This document shows positions 8,399-18,834 of a stretch of DNA of 64,000 nt, one piece after another (within the stretch, counting starts at the first letter, position 1; every line of letters begins with the position of its first letter). The DNA comes from Paenarthrobacter nitroguajacolicus JCM 14115 (GTDB lineage: Bacteria > Actinomycetota > Actinomycetes > Actinomycetales > Micrococcaceae). The stretch is taken from contig BBFS01000005.1 of the NCBI GenBank assembly GCA_001313365.1, forward strand, positions 42,770 to 106,769. Reading direction: 5' to 3'. Under the pieces are notes generated by a model that searched no databases, was not told where the DNA came from, and saw only the letters and a program-made list of their open reading frames with translations. The position numbers and the translations under genes are program-made.

Positions 8399-9589
8399 AT
8401 GTCCAACGCTGCATTCGACGCCGCAAACCTTCCGTATGCCGACGGCGACTTCTATGCCTTTGAGCAGATGCTGACAGAAAAAGAGCAAGATCGCCTGGCG
8501 GAGGTCCGCGAATTTCTTACACGTGAGGTCAAACCCATCGCGGTGGATTGCTGGAACCGTGGCGAGTTTCCGATGGATCTCATTCCCAAGCTCGGCGAAC
8601 TGGACCTTGTCAGTCCCGTCCGCCGCCAGGGGTACTCCAACTTGTTCGCCGGCATGCTCCACGCCGAAGTGACCCGTGCGGATGCTTCGATTGCAACCTT
8701 TATGGGTGTCCACGACGGCCTCTTCACGGGCTCGATTGAAGCCCTCGCATCGCAAGAGCAGAAGGATGCCTGGCTGCCGGACATTTATTCACTGAAGAAG
8801 ATCGGCGCCTTCGGGCTGACCGAGCCGCTGGGTGGCTCGGACGTAGCAGGTGGAACGCGCACCACCGCCCGGCGCGACGGTGATAACTGGATACTCAATG
8901 GCGCCAAGCGCTGGATCGGCAACGCCACGTTCTCCGATTGGGTGGTCATCTACGCCAAGGACTTGGCAGACAACCAGGTCAAGGCGTTCCTGGTGGACAC
9001 TTCGCTGCCCGGCTACTCGGCCACCAAGATTGAAAACAAAATCTCCCTGCGTACTGTGCAGAATGCGGACATCGTTCTTGACGATGTGGTGGTTCCGGAC
9101 TTCTTCAAGCTCGCCAACGGCAACAGCTTCCGCGACACAAACAAGGTCCTCAAAGTAACCCGCCTGGCCGTCGCGTGGCAGGCCGTGGGGGCTGCAGATG
9201 GCTGCCTTCGATGTCGCCCGCAGCTACGCCGTGGAGCGTCAGCAGTTCGGGCGTCCGCTTGCAGCGTTCCAGTTGGTGCAAAACCAACTGGTGCAGATCC
9301 TCGGAAACACTGTGGCCTCCATGGGCATGATGGTTCGTCTGGCCCAACTCGAAGACGCCGGAGTGGCCAAGGACGAGCAGTCAGCCCTGGCAAAGGCCTT
9401 CACTACGGCGCGCATGCGCGAAAGCGTCGCCCTGGGACGCAGCATCCTGGGCGGCAATGGCATCGTCACGGACTACGGCATGGCCAAGATCTTCTCGGAT
9501 GCCGAGCCATCTACTCCTACGAGGGCACACACGAGATCAACACCTTGGTGACCGGACGTGCCATCACAGGCGTTTCGGCCATCGTCTAG
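8399..9589 (+). CDS. Acyl-CoA dehydrogenase, glutaryl-CoA dehydrogenase-like
   Basis: About 396 residues; ATG 8399 follows GAAGGAGCG. Flavoprotein that oxidises acyl-CoA thioesters at the alpha-beta bond. FAD-binding signatures are FGLTEPLGGSDVAGGTRTTA and RWIGNATFSDWVVIYA. The substrate and base region reads ILGGNGIVTDYGMAKIFSDAE, and the C-terminal YSYEGTHEINTLVTGRAITG with its Glu is typical of the glutaryl-CoA dehydrogenase-like group. Frames break near 9186 and 9508 by single-base errors. It stands alone, with a palindromic operator upstream. Confidence 0.8.
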   Translation: MSNAAFDAANLPYADGDFYAFEQMLTEKEQDRLAEVREFLTREVKPIAVDCWNRGEFPMDLIPKLGELDLVSPVRRQGYSNLFAGMLHAEVTRADASIATFMGVHDGLFTGSIEALASQEQKDAWLPDIYSLKKIGAFGLTEPLGGSDVAGGTRTTARRDGDNWILNGAKRWIGNATFSDWVVIYAKDLADNQVKAFLVDTSLPGYSATKIENKISLRTVQNADIVLDDVVVPDFFKLANGNSFRDTNKVLKVTRLAVAWQAVGAADGCLRCRPQLRRGASAVRASACSVPVGAKPTGADPRKHCGLHGHDGSSGPTRRRRSGQGRAVSPGKGLHYGAHARKRRPGTQHPGRQWHRHGLRHGQDLLGCRAIYSYEGTHEINTLVTGRAITGVSAIV

Positions 9590-9658
9590 AACATTCGCTG
9601 ACCTGGCGGGGAGATACGGCGGGAACGCGGCGGGGGACTTGGACGTTGCCGGGGGGGC

Positions 9659-10158
9659 TCAGTGGAGCGGCAGCAGTATGGATGGCCGCATGTCCGATAC
9701 GAAGCCCAACGGATTGACGTAGTCCTCGCCGCGCCGCACCCCCCCAATGCAGGCAGGTGGCGCTGCTGCAGTGGCCGGGTTCCAGGGTGCCGATGACCTG
9801 TCCCTTGCGGACAGCGTCACCTGTTTTCAATTCGCTGGTCACAGGTTCGAAGCTGCTCTTGAGGCCACTGCCTTGCTCGATGGCTAGTACCGGACGGTCA
9901 ACTACGACGCCGGAAAAGGTCACCACGCCATCAGACGGCGCGGTGACGGGAGCGCCGTCGTGAGTTGGCCCCAGGTCCACCCCCCCGATGCCCGCTGAGC
10001 CACGGTTTTTCCGGGGGGGATCGAACGTCCGCAGGACGGAAGGCTTGGGGGGAGAGTGGCCAACTCCACTGTGGTTCGGCTGGAGCAGCTGCGCCTGCGC
10101 TGCCAGTAACGACGGTGGAGACAAGAAGTGTGGTCAATGTGAGCTTGAAAACGGTCAT
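9659..10158 (-). CDS. Secreted M23-family (LytM-like) protein
   Basis: About 167 residues from ATG 10158 with a clear signal peptide (MTVFKLTLTTLLVSTVVTGS then AGAAAPAE). The M23 fold is shown by GHRGVDLGATHDGAPVTAPS and GVVTFSGVVV. The motif normally HxH reads CLHWG, so one active-site His is replaced by Cys and cleavage may be lost. Two frameshifts at G/C runs near 9740 and 9985-10016. A secreted M23 gene divergent from rpsB is a conserved actinobacterial arrangement. It likely binds or trims cell wall peptidoglycan outside the membrane. Confidence 0.75.
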
Positions 10159-10571
10159 GGAACCAGCCTCCCGGGGGCAACCCCCCCGGCGGCGCGATAC
10201 GTTGACTGCCGTATGTGACAACGGGTGGTTTCCCGCGGTCAAATCGGTGGGGTCGCTGTAGTACACTTGGTGGAGCAGTTTGCTGTGCCCTCAAGCTTGT
10301 TCAGGAGCATGTCTCATTCAGATATGTGAGGGTCCCAGGCTGACTACGCGTATCCAGCCCTCCACCAGCTAAGCCTCAAGGCTTTATGCTGCGGAGGATT
10401 GCGCCTCTTGCGGTCCGGCCGAGCTCAGGCTCCGTGCCGGATGAGAAGTGCAATGGATGCCAGGAGCCACGCCCAACCGGGCAAAGGCTAAACAACCGTC
10501 AACTATTGGCAGGGTAAGAGCAGCCCCCCCATGGGCTCTCTCATGAATGACCTGCCGGAAGGAGCGTCGGC
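10159..10571. other. Divergent promoter region and rpsB leader
   Basis: 413 bases without a convincing gene. It must hold the promoter of the M23 gene and that of rpsB. A TACACT at 10262-10267 could be a -10 element for rpsB. Small hairpins are visible (AAGCCT-CA-AGGCTT at 10371-10384; CCGGC/GCCGG near 10417-10440), so the rpsB transcript has a long structured leader. No known riboswitch is recognised. Confidence 0.4.
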
Positions 10572-11443
10572 ATGCCCGTCGTAACTATGCGCCAGCTGCT
10601 TGACAGCGGCGTCCACTTTGGACACCAGACCCGTCGTTGGAACCCGAAGATGAAGCGCTTCATCTTCACGGAGCGCAACGGCATCTACATCATTGACCTC
10701 CAGCAGTCGCTGTCCTACATCGACCGCGCCTACGAGTTCGTCAAGGCTACTGTCGCCCACGGCGCACCGTCCTGTTCGTTGGCACCAAGAAGCAGGCTCA
10801 GGAAGCAATTGCCGAGCAGGCTACCCGCGTTGGCCAGCCGTATGTCAACCAGCGTTGGTTGGGCGGTATGCTCACCAACTTCCAGACCGTCGCCAAGCGT
10901 ATCCAGCGCATGAAGGAACTCGAAGAGATCAACTTCGACGACGTCGCCGGCTCGGCTTACACCAAGAAGGAGCTCCTGCTCCTCAAGCGTGAACTCACCA
11001 AGCTTGAATCCAACCTCGGTGGTATCCGCAACCTGACCAAGGCTCCCTCGGTTCTCTGGGTTGTTGACACCAAGAAGGAACACCTTGCTGTTGACGAAGC
11101 CAAGAAGCTGAACATCCCGGTTGTTGCCATCCTGGACACCAACTGCGATCCCGACGAAGTTGACTTCCCGATCCCGGGTAACGACGACGCCATCCGCTCC
11201 GTCAACCTGCTCACCCGCGTTGTTGCCGACGCCGTAGCTGAGGGCCTCATCGCCCGCAACCAGCGCGCAACGGGCACCACCGAAGCTCCGGAAGAGCCGC
11301 TGGCTGAGTGGGAGCGCGAGCTCCTCGAAGGCAGCAAGGCCGAAGAAGCAGCGGCAACCGAGGCTCCGGCAGCAGAAGCTCCCGCAGCCGAGGCTCCCGA
11401 AGCAACTGAAGCTGCAGCCGGCGAAGCCGAAGCAGCCAAGTAA
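10572..11443 (+). CDS. rpsB: 30S ribosomal protein S2
   Basis: About 290 residues. The start [20 protein letters not shown] is diagnostic of S2, followed by [34 protein letters not shown] and [21 protein letters not shown]2 binds 16S rRNA late in small-subunit assembly. The C-terminus is a long Ala/Glu/Pro-rich tail (repeats of APAAE type) as in other high-GC actinobacteria. One missing G near 10766 splits the frame; otherwise the gene is complete. ATG 10572 follows a GGAAGGAG site. First gene of the rpsB-tsf-pyrH-frr-cdsA block. Confidence 0.95.
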
Positions 11444-11454
11444 ATCTGGACCTT

Positions 11455-11528
11455 CCCTGATGCTGGATACAGCGTCAGGGGCAACTGACAGGATGGCGGC
11501 TCACACGGTGGGCTGCCGTCCTGTCAGT
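11455..11528. promoter_or_regulatory. Two strong hairpins between rpsB and tsf
   Basis: CCCTGATGCTG (11455-11465) pairs with CAGCGTCAGGG (11470-11480). A larger stem of 17 pairs, with two G-U pairs, joins 11484-11500 and 11512-11528. Neither is followed by a T tract. They could set the rpsB/tsf ratio by partial termination, or protect or process the transcript. Confidence 0.6.
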
Positions 11529-11564
11529 CCGTAAACACACAAATTTCTAGACAGAGGGGTTCAC

Positions 11565-12401
11565 ATGGCGAACTACACTGCTGCTGACATCAAGGCCCTG
11601 CGCGAGCGCACCGGCGCCGGCATGATGGACGTCAAGAAGGCTCTTGACGAAGCCAACGGTGACGCTGAGAAGGCCATCGAGATCATCCGCATCAAGGGCC
11701 TCAAGGGTGCTACCAAGCGCGAAGGCCGTTCCACCGCTGAAGGCCTGGTTGCTGCCAAGGTCAACGGCGGCGTCGGCGTAATGATCGAGGTCAACTGCGA
11801 GACTGACTTCGTCGCCAAGGCTGACAAGTTCATCCAGCTGGCCGAGAAGGTCCTCAACGTTGCAGTCGAGTCCGGTGCAGCCGACCTCGAGACCCTGCTG
11901 GCCACCGAGGTCGACGGCAAGCCGTTGTCCGAGGTTGTTGTCGAAGAGGGCGCAGTCCTCGGCGAGAAGGTTGTTGTCCGCCGTATCTCCCGCGTTGAGG
12001 GCACCACGGTTGACGCTTACCTGCACAAGACGTCCAAGGACCTCCCGGCTCAGGTCGGCGTCCTGTTCGCTGTCGACGGTGAAGGCGAAGCCGCTGCCAC
12101 CGCCGCGCACGACATCGCTGTCCACGTTGCAGCCATGGCTCCGAACTACCTGACCCGCGACGACGTCCCGGCCGAACTGGTCGAATCCGAGCGCCGCATC
12201 GCCGAAGAGACCGCAAAGGCTGAAGGCAAGCCCGAAGCTGCTCTTTCCAAGATCGTGGAAGGCCGCGTGACGGGCTTCTACAAGGGTGAAGTTCTGGTTG
12301 ACCAGGCATTCGCCAAGGACTCCAAGAAGACAGTTGCACAGGTCCTCGAGGAAGCCGGCGTGAAGGCTACCGCAGTAACCCGTTTCCGCGTCGGAAACTA
12401 G
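11565..12401 (+). CDS. tsf: Translation elongation factor Ts
   Basis: Intact frame of 278 residues, one of few long genes here without a break. The N-terminal UBA-like domain (ALRERTGAGMMDVKKAL) and the EF-Tu-contacting block (MIEVNCETDFVAKADKF) are textbook EF-Ts. The protein exchanges GDP for GTP on EF-Tu in the cytoplasm. A clear terminator follows, so it ends the rpsB-tsf transcription unit, although pyrH and frr continue in the same direction. Confidence 0.97.
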   Translation: MANYTAADIKALRERTGAGMMDVKKALDEANGDAEKAIEIIRIKGLKGATKREGRSTAEGLVAAKVNGGVGVMIEVNCETDFVAKADKFIQLAEKVLNVAVESGAADLETLLATEVDGKPLSEVVVEEGAVLGEKVVVRRISRVEGTTVDAYLHKTSKDLPAQVGVLFAVDGEGEAAATAAHDIAVHVAAMAPNYLTRDDVPAELVESERRIAEETAKAEGKPEAALSKIVEGRVTGFYKGEVLVDQAFAKDSKKTVAQVLEEAGVKATAVTRFRVGN

Positions 12402-12406
12402 TAATT

Positions 12407-12456
12407 CATGAAAAGGGGGGGTGGTCACTTCGGTGGCCGCCCCCCCTTTTTCATGC
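12407..12456 (+). terminator. Intrinsic terminator after tsf
   Basis: CATGAAAA-G7 pairs with C7-TTTTTCATG around a short loop (TGGTCACTTCGGTGGCCG has its own inner stem). The T stretch follows the G/C stem directly. Both homopolymers read seven bases, so their true length is uncertain, but the pairing is unmistakable. Confidence 0.85.
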
Positions 12457-12528
12457 ACCCGTCCGGGTAGTACCTGCGCGGACCCACAGCACGATAATCT
12501 AGCCAGAGTCCACCAACGGGAAGGCACC

Positions 12529-13266
<738 letters not shown>

Positions 13267-13312
13267 CAAGGGCTAGGATATTTCTAGGACCGTCCGCCCC
13301 TGGTGGCGGATC

Positions 13313-13341
13313 TTTACTGTGCATTGATTTACTGTGCATTG
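13313..13341 (+). repeat. Tandem 14-bp repeat upstream of frr
   Basis: TTTACTGTGCATTG occurs at 13313-13326 and again, exactly, at 13328-13341. Upstream lies a GC hairpin, CCGCC-CCTGGT-GGCGG (13294-13309 region), that may end the pyrH transcript. The repeat could be a protein-binding site or a local duplication. Confidence 0.5.
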
Positions 13342-13382
13342 CCGCCTGCAGTTGGGTAGCAACTATTTCTGAGGAGAAACCC

Positions 13383-13946
13383 GTGATCGAAGAGACCTTG
13401 CTCGAAGCCGGCGAGAAGATGGATAAGGCGGTGGAGGTAGCCAAGGACGATTTCGCGTCGATCCGCACTGGCCGGGCCAACCCCCCCGCCCTGTACAACA
13501 AGGTGATCGTCGAGTACTACGGCACACCTACTCCGCTTCAACAGCTGGCCTCCTTCGGTGTGCCTGATGCCCGGACCATCCTGATCACCCCCCCTTACGA
13601 CAAGACAGCGCTGCGCGACATTGAGAAGGCACTGAGCGACTCTGAGGTTGGCGCCAACCCTTCAAACGACGGCAACGTCATCCGCGTGACCATCCCGGAG
13701 CTCACCAAGGAGCGCCGCAAGGAGTACGTGAAGATCGTCAAGGGCAAGGGTGAGGACGCGAAGGTATCCATCCGAAGCATCCGCCGTAAGGCCAAGGACT
13801 CCCTGGACAAGCTCGTCAAAGACGGCGAAGCCGGAGAAGACGAGGGTGCACGCGCTGAGAAGGAACTCGACGCCCTGACCAAGCAGCACGTGGACAGCAT
13901 CGACGAACTGCTCAAGCGCAAGGAAGCCGAGCTGCTCGAGGTCTGA
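13383..13946 (+). CDS. frr: Ribosome recycling factor
   Basis: 187 residues, GTG start at 13383 after GAGGAG. Hallmarks are [32 protein letters not shown] and [22 protein letters not shown] blocks. RRF splits the post-termination ribosome with EF-G. Two extra Pro residues (NPPALYN and TPPYDK, where the family has NPALYN and TPYDK) each lie in a seven-base C run and preserve frame, good evidence that such runs are inflated by three bases. Confidence 0.96.
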   Translation: MIEETLLEAGEKMDKAVEVAKDDFASIRTGRANPPALYNKVIVEYYGTPTPLQQLASFGVPDARTILITPPYDKTALRDIEKALSDSEVGANPSNDGNVIRVTIPELTKERRKEYVKIVKGKGEDAKVSIRSIRRKAKDSLDKLVKDGEAGEDEGARAEKELDALTKQHVDSIDELLKRKEAELLEV

Positions 13947-14889
13947 TGAACCAGGCTGAGCCGGCACCCGCTGAGCGGGTCCCGACACGCGATACCCCCA
14001 AGCGCGTCAGGCGCGTGCGGAAGAACCCCCCCACACCCAAGGCAGGCCGGAATCTTCCGGCGGCCATCGGCGTCGGGCTTGCCATGCTTCTGGCCGTTTT
14101 GGTGGATTGCTTTTCCTCCCGCTGGGATTCGTCCTGCTCACTACTGCTTTCGCGGTACTGGGTGTTTGGGAGGTTTTCCGGGCGCTTGAAGCGCAGGGAA
14201 CCAGGATGCCGATCGTTCCCGTGATGATCGGCAGCCTGGTGATGCCGGTGTCGGCCTACTTTGGCGGACTTGAGGGTTTGCTTTTCACTATGACGGCGAG
14301 TTCGGTGGCGGTTTTGCTGTGGCGCTCCATCGAGAGCGCTGCGGGGGGGCGCCGCGCAGCGTGTTTGCCGGCGTTTTCACCCTGGCTTGGATTCCGTTCC
14401 TCATCAGCTTCGCGGCATTGCCGCTCCACGCCACCGGTGGTGCCACCCCCGTTCGGCTTTTGGCCGAACGGGATACCCGACGGCGCGTGGCAGATAGCGA
14501 CTTTGTTGCTGTTGGTGGTCTCGAATGACACGTTCGGCTACATCGTTGGTGCTACTTTCGGTAAGCACCCCATGGCCCCCAAGATCAGCCCCAAGAAGTC
14601 CTGGGAGGGCTTCGCGGGATCAGTGGGCGGGGGGGCCATGGTCATCGGCGTCCTTGCCTGCATCTTCCTGCTCGACAAGCCTTGGTGGGTGGGCCTTGTG
14701 CTGGCCGTGGGCATGGTCGCCGCATCAACCGCCGGAGACCTCGCCGAGTCCATGGTCAAACGCGAACTTGGCGTCAAGGACATGAGCAGCATCTTGCCCG
14801 GCCACGGTGGCGTGATGGACCGCTTGGACTCCATCGTGTTCGCAGCCCCTGTAGCCTATGTTCTGTTCGCGCTGCTGAGCGGCGTCTGA
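13946..14889 (+). CDS. cdsA: Phosphatidate cytidylyltransferase
   Basis: About 310 residues, ATG overlapping the frr stop. A Pro/Arg-rich cytoplasmic N-terminus is followed by several membrane segments. The C-terminal family signature is clear: AESMVKRELGVKDMSSILPGHGG..MDRLDS, with the KR and D residues that bind CDP-diacylglycerol and metal. It makes CDP-diacylglycerol, the precursor of anionic phospholipids and PI. Frames change near 14105, 14341 and 14450, the middle one at a seven-base G run. Confidence 0.92.
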
Positions 14890-14909
14890 CAACCAATGAA
14901 GGAAAATTA

Positions 14910-15492
14910 GTGGCCTTGGATATTCGACGCCAGATTCCCGCAACGTTCGATCGCGTGGAGCGGAGCAAGTACGGCTATAACGCCAAGCAAGTGGATGAGT
15001 TCCTCCAGCGAGCCAGGACGTCGTTTGAGAATCCTGTGGGCACGGCCGACCAAGTGGCCAGCGTAGATGTACGTGCTGTGGCTTTCGACCCCGTCAAGGG
15101 CGGCTACGACGCCAACAGTGTGGATGCTGCGCTGGACCGGCTGGAGGACGCGTTTGCGCGTCGGGAGAGGGACGAGCTCATCAGCCAGCAGGGCGAAGAG
15201 GCCTGGCTGCGCGAGATCGGCAAGCTCTCCGGCATCCTGCGCGGCAGGCTGCACCGCCCTGACGGCGAGCGCTTCCGGCGCCCGTCCGCGAAAAGGACCC
15301 GCAGCTACAACGTCCAGGATGTCGATGCGTTGTGCGCCGAGCTTATTGGGTACCTCGAGCACGATCAGCCTTGAGCGTAGACACAGTGCGGCGTGCTGTT
15401 TTCCGTGCGGCCAAGGGCGCCGATGCTACGAAGAGGCCCAGGTAGATGCCTTTCTCGCCCGTGTTGTAGAGCTCATGGCGGCCATCGATTAG
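14910..15492 (+). CDS. DivIVA-domain protein with three repeats
   Basis: GTG 14910 follows GAAGGAAAA. About 193 residues carrying three copies of a DivIVA/Wag31-type motif: KYGYNAKQVDEFLQRA, KGGYDANSVDAALDRL and RSYNVQDVDALCAEL, plus a fourth partial copy GYEEAQVDAFLARVVELM at the C-terminus. The last part is out of frame after 15374, so the gene probably ends at 15492, not 15374. DivIVA-like proteins sense curved membrane at poles and septa in actinobacteria; the exact role of this one is unknown. It overlaps the next gene's stop by three bases. Confidence 0.75.
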
Positions 15493-16199
15493 TTCGAAGG
15501 GCGGGCTAATGCGGGGGTGGGGGAGATTGGCTGGTTGATCTTCCACACCGCGTAATACCGGCGCCCGCCGCGGACCATGGTGACTGCGAAAAAGGCCAGT
15601 GCGGCCACCACAGCCACGCTGATTGAGACGGGCGTGGGCACCTGAAGGACAGTCAAGACAGAGCCGATCAGCAGTGCAAGCAACGCCGAGTTGGCCGTCA
15701 TGATGAACATCATGCTGCTGCCTGCTACTTGGCTGAATGAGCCCCGCCCGCCCAGGAAGTAGTACGTCTGCTCCGAGCCTGCCTCGTCGTCGTGGTAGCC
15801 CGCCATCAAGTAGCGCGCCATGCCGGGATCCAGTTCGACGTAGGCGGCACGCAACCTGTTCATGGCGAGGACGTACATGAGGTCCTCCATGCCGACGTTC
15901 AAGACCCGGATCTGTGTTAGCAGTCCTACGACGACGTCGATGCTGAGTATCGTCAGCGCGAAGGCCCTGAAGTCATCTGAAAATTGGGTAGCGTTACCAA
16001 CAAGCGCCACACTGAGCAGGCTTGCCGAGGTAAACGTCAGGAACATGCTGATGCGGGTGAGGACTTCGCCTTGGGTGGTACTCCTTGAAGCGAGCAGGCT
16101 CCAGTGCTCCGTGGCCAGCAATTGCGCCCGGACACTGGGAGATAGCTCCGTCGTGGGCGCCGGCGGTTCGGGACCCGCTGCACCCGCTTCATCGGACAT
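15489..16199 (-). CDS. Hypothetical four-helix membrane protein
   Basis: Intact frame of about 236 residues from ATG 16199; a longer start at 16235 is possible. A polar Pro-rich N-terminus is followed by two pairs of hydrophobic segments (near ISMFLTFTSASLLSVALVG, FALTILSIDVVVGLLTQI, MMFIMTANSALLALLIGSVL, VSISVAVVAALAFFAVTMV). The central part includes a tyrosine-rich YYFLGGRGSFS. No family is recognised. It converges on the DivIVA-like gene. Confidence 0.6.
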   Translation of the reverse strand: MSDEAGAAGPEPPAPTTELSPSVRAQLLATEHWSLLASRSTTQGEVLTRISMFLTFTSASLLSVALVGNATQFSDDFRAFALTILSIDVVVGLLTQIRVLNVGMEDLMYVLAMNRLRAAYVELDPGMARYLMAGYHDDEAGSEQTYYFLGGRGSFSQVAGSSMMFIMTANSALLALLIGSVLTVLQVPTPVSISVAVVAALAFFAVTMVRGGRRYYAVWKINQPISPTPALARPSN

Positions 16200-16248
16200 G
16201 GCGTCATTGTCCACCCTGTAGGGGGCCGCGGACAACGGCTTGCTGCCG

Positions 16249-17724
16249 CTATCGCTCCGTGACTACCGGACGCTCCGGCACATGCAGGCGTGACATTACC
16301 CGGTTCACCGAGGCCGGTACGCGGTGCTTTGTCATGATCGACACCGTCACGGTCACCGCGAAGGCGGCCGGGACGCTCCACGCTGCAGGCTGCGCCAACC
16401 ACGCGGGCGCGTTGCCTGGGCCCATGAGGGTGCCCGCCACCATGGCGCCGCCACAAAGAAGCGCACCAATCAGCATCCCCCCCGCGATGGCGCCCGCATC
16501 AGTTAGCCCACGCCACCAGATCCCGAGCAGCAGCACCGGGCAGATGGTGGACGCCGTGAAGGCGAAAACCAAGCCGACGCTTCCAGCCAGCGCAAGTGTG
16601 TCAGTCATCAGGCAAAGCCCAAAGGCACGACGGCGGCGAGTAACGCCGCGAGGCGGAAGCCTTTTACGCTTCCTCCAAAAAGGTCCTGGCTGATGACGCC
16701 GGAAAGCGAAACCACCAGCCGGACGTCGTGGACAGGAAAGCGGCGAAGGCGCCCGCCACCACCAACGCAGACAGCATGTCACCGGCCACACCGTCTACAA
16801 ACCTCCCGGGCAGCAACAGGACCAGGCGTCGGCCTGGCCGGACTGCGCGAGTCGGGTGCGAACATCCTCCCCAAGGCACCCGACAGCGTGGGAAACAGAT
16901 AGAAGACGGAGAGCAGCCCCCCCAACACGATCAGCGTGGTCCGGCGGGCCGATTGGCCGTCCGGGTTGGTATAAAACCTCACCAGGACGTGCGGTAGGCC
17001 CAGGGTTCCGAAGAGCAACGCCACCAAGAGCGATATGTGTTGGTATGCCCCCCCGGCAGCACTTTGGCCGGTGGGGTTGAGGGGCAAGGGCGCCTGCGGC
17101 TGTGCGCCATTGCCTGCCAGCACCAGAAGAACGAACACGACAGGTACCGCTAAAGCGGTCAATTTCAACCAGTACTGAAAGGCCTGGACAAAGGTAATCG
17201 AGCGCATTCCACCTGCCACCACCGTGAGGCACACAACCAGAACCACCGCCGTCGAACCTACCCACGACGGCAGTCCGGTGGTGATCCGGATGGTGAGCGC
17301 CGCGCCATGGAGCTGGGGAACGATGTACAGCCAGCCGACGGCCACCACCACCAGGCTTGTCACCCGTCGGACCAGCTTGGAGTCCAGCCGGGCTTCGGTA
17401 AAATCCGGAATGGTGTAGGCGCCGGAGCGGCGCAGGGGGAGCGGCCACGAAGAGCAACAGCATCAGGTAACCGGCGGTGTACCCCCCCACGGGGAACCAA
17501 AGCGCGTCAGTTCCGGAAAGCAGGATCAGCCCCGCGACGCCCAGGAAGCTGGCGGCGGACAAGTACTCGCCGCCGATTGCGGATGCGTTCCACCACGGGG
17601 GGGACTGTTCGGGAGCGACGTAGAAGTCGCCGGTTGTGCGTGAGATGCGCAAGCCGTAGAAGCCAATGACCGCCGTCGCGATGGAAACGGCCAGAAAAGC
17701 GAAGAGCCCAACAGCAGGGTTCAC
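16249..17724 (-). CDS. Sodium:solute symporter family protein (acetate/monocarboxylate type)
   Basis: Reassembled protein of about 490 residues with many membrane segments. Family marks are YVAPEQSPPWWNASAIGGEY, LSAASFLGVAGLILLSGTDAL and LGTLGLPHVLVRFYTNPDGQSAR, all typical of ActP/MctP-like members of the SSS family. It would import acetate or a related monocarboxylate with Na+ or H+. Frames shift near 17440, 16810 and 16680. It is the last gene of a leftward unit histidine kinase - LytTR regulator - DUF485-like - symporter, overlapping the small gene by four bases. Confidence 0.8.
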
Positions 17725-18098
17725 TTATCCTCCACAAGGTCCTGGTAACGCGCCTCATTGCGGGCTGCCGCGCGATTGTAGAGCCAAGCGCTGAGCCGAT
17801 GACGGGGTAGATGCCCGCGCCCAGGACCAGCCAGTCCAAGGGAATGCCGAAAATGCGGGTCTCCGCCACCCCCCCGGGTCCATAGACCAGGAATACTGCG
17901 ATCACGGCAAGAATGACCAGGAACCCGCAGGCCACCACCAAGGCCAACCGCAGCTGCGAGCGGATGAGCGAGCGGATGAAAATCCGGCCGGCATCGGAGT
18001 CCTCGGCAAGTTCCCCCCCGGGTACGGTAACTTTCCCGAGGCCCCCCCGGTGTCGCCGTGGCTGATTGGCGCGGGGCAGTGACGCGGACGCGTGTCAT
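17721..18098 (-). CDS. DUF485-like small membrane protein
   Basis: About 125 residues. ATG 18098 overlaps the TGA of the response regulator. After a polar N-terminus come FIRSLIRSQLRLALVVACGF, a hydrophobic stretch, then LDWLVLGAGIYPVIGSALWLYN: two membrane helices as in the small subunits encoded beside ActP-type symporters. Frames break at two seven-base runs near 18010 and 18040 and again near 17775. Its pairing with the symporter gene repeats the order found on the other strand at 20252. Confidence 0.6.
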   Translation of the reverse strand: MTRVRVTAPRQSATATPGGPRESYRTRGGTCRGLRCRPDFHPLAHPLAAAVGLGGGLRVPGHSCRDRSIPGLWTRGGGGDPHFRHSLGLAGPGRGHLPRHRLSAWLYNRAAARNEARYQDLVEDK

Positions 18099-18815
18099 CC
18101 TTGGGGCCGGATGCGGGTGGACTGCAGCTTGTCCCTTACCGATGGCAAGTGCCTGCGGCTGATGGGCAGCTCGGCGCCGGCAACTGCCACGCTCGGCCCC
18201 GTGGCCGAAAGCTTGAGGTGCTGCACATGGTTCAAGGCGATGAGATACGAGCGGTGAATCCGGATAAAGCCGGCGTCTGCCCACTTCTGTTCAAGGTCGC
18301 TGAGGGGAACACGGATCAGATAGCTGGCCTCGGCCGTGTGCAGCCTTGCGTAGTCACCCTGGGCCTGCACGTAGGTTACGTCGTCGCGGCGGATCATGCG
18401 GGTTGTGCTGCCGAGGTCCACCGTGATCATCTCCGGCGCGGGGGGTTCCGTCCTTGATGAGCTCACTGATGCGGTCCACGGAACGGGAAAGCCGTTCAGC
18501 GCGCAAGGGCTTCAGCAGATAGTCGATGGCGGCGAGGTCAAAGGCTTCAAGTGCGCAGTCTTCGTCTGCGGTGACGAACACGACTGCCGGAGGACTGCTG
18601 CTGCGGGATATGGCGCGTGCGATGTCCAACCCTGAGAGCGCCGGCATATGGATGTCGAGGAATACGGCGTCCACTGACTCTGTTTCCAAGGTCCGTAGCG
18701 CCTCTGCGCCGGACGATGCCCGGTGGATGGCGCCAATCCGCTCATCCCGGCCCAACAGGAAGGCGAGCTCCTCCACGGCGGGCAGTTCGTCATCAGCGAC
18801 GAGGACGTTGATCAT
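18095..18815 (-). CDS. LytTR-family response regulator
   Basis: About 240 residues. The receiver domain begins MINVLVADDELPAVEELAFL, carries the phospho-acceptor Asp in DAVFLDIHMPALSG, and has the conserved Thr and Lys in VVFVTADED and LLKPLRAERL. The C-terminal LytTR DNA-binding domain reads VTYVQAQGDYARLHTA, YLIRVPLSDLEQ and FIRIHRSYLIALNHV. A frameshift near 18440 joins them. It follows its cognate kinase and probably controls the flanking symporter genes. Confidence 0.85.
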
Positions 18816-18834
18816 GATTAAAGACTAACCGGCC

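Noticed and set aside
10159..10571. Known riboswitch in the rpsB leader
   Set aside because: Only small hairpins are visible; none matches a riboswitch class I know.
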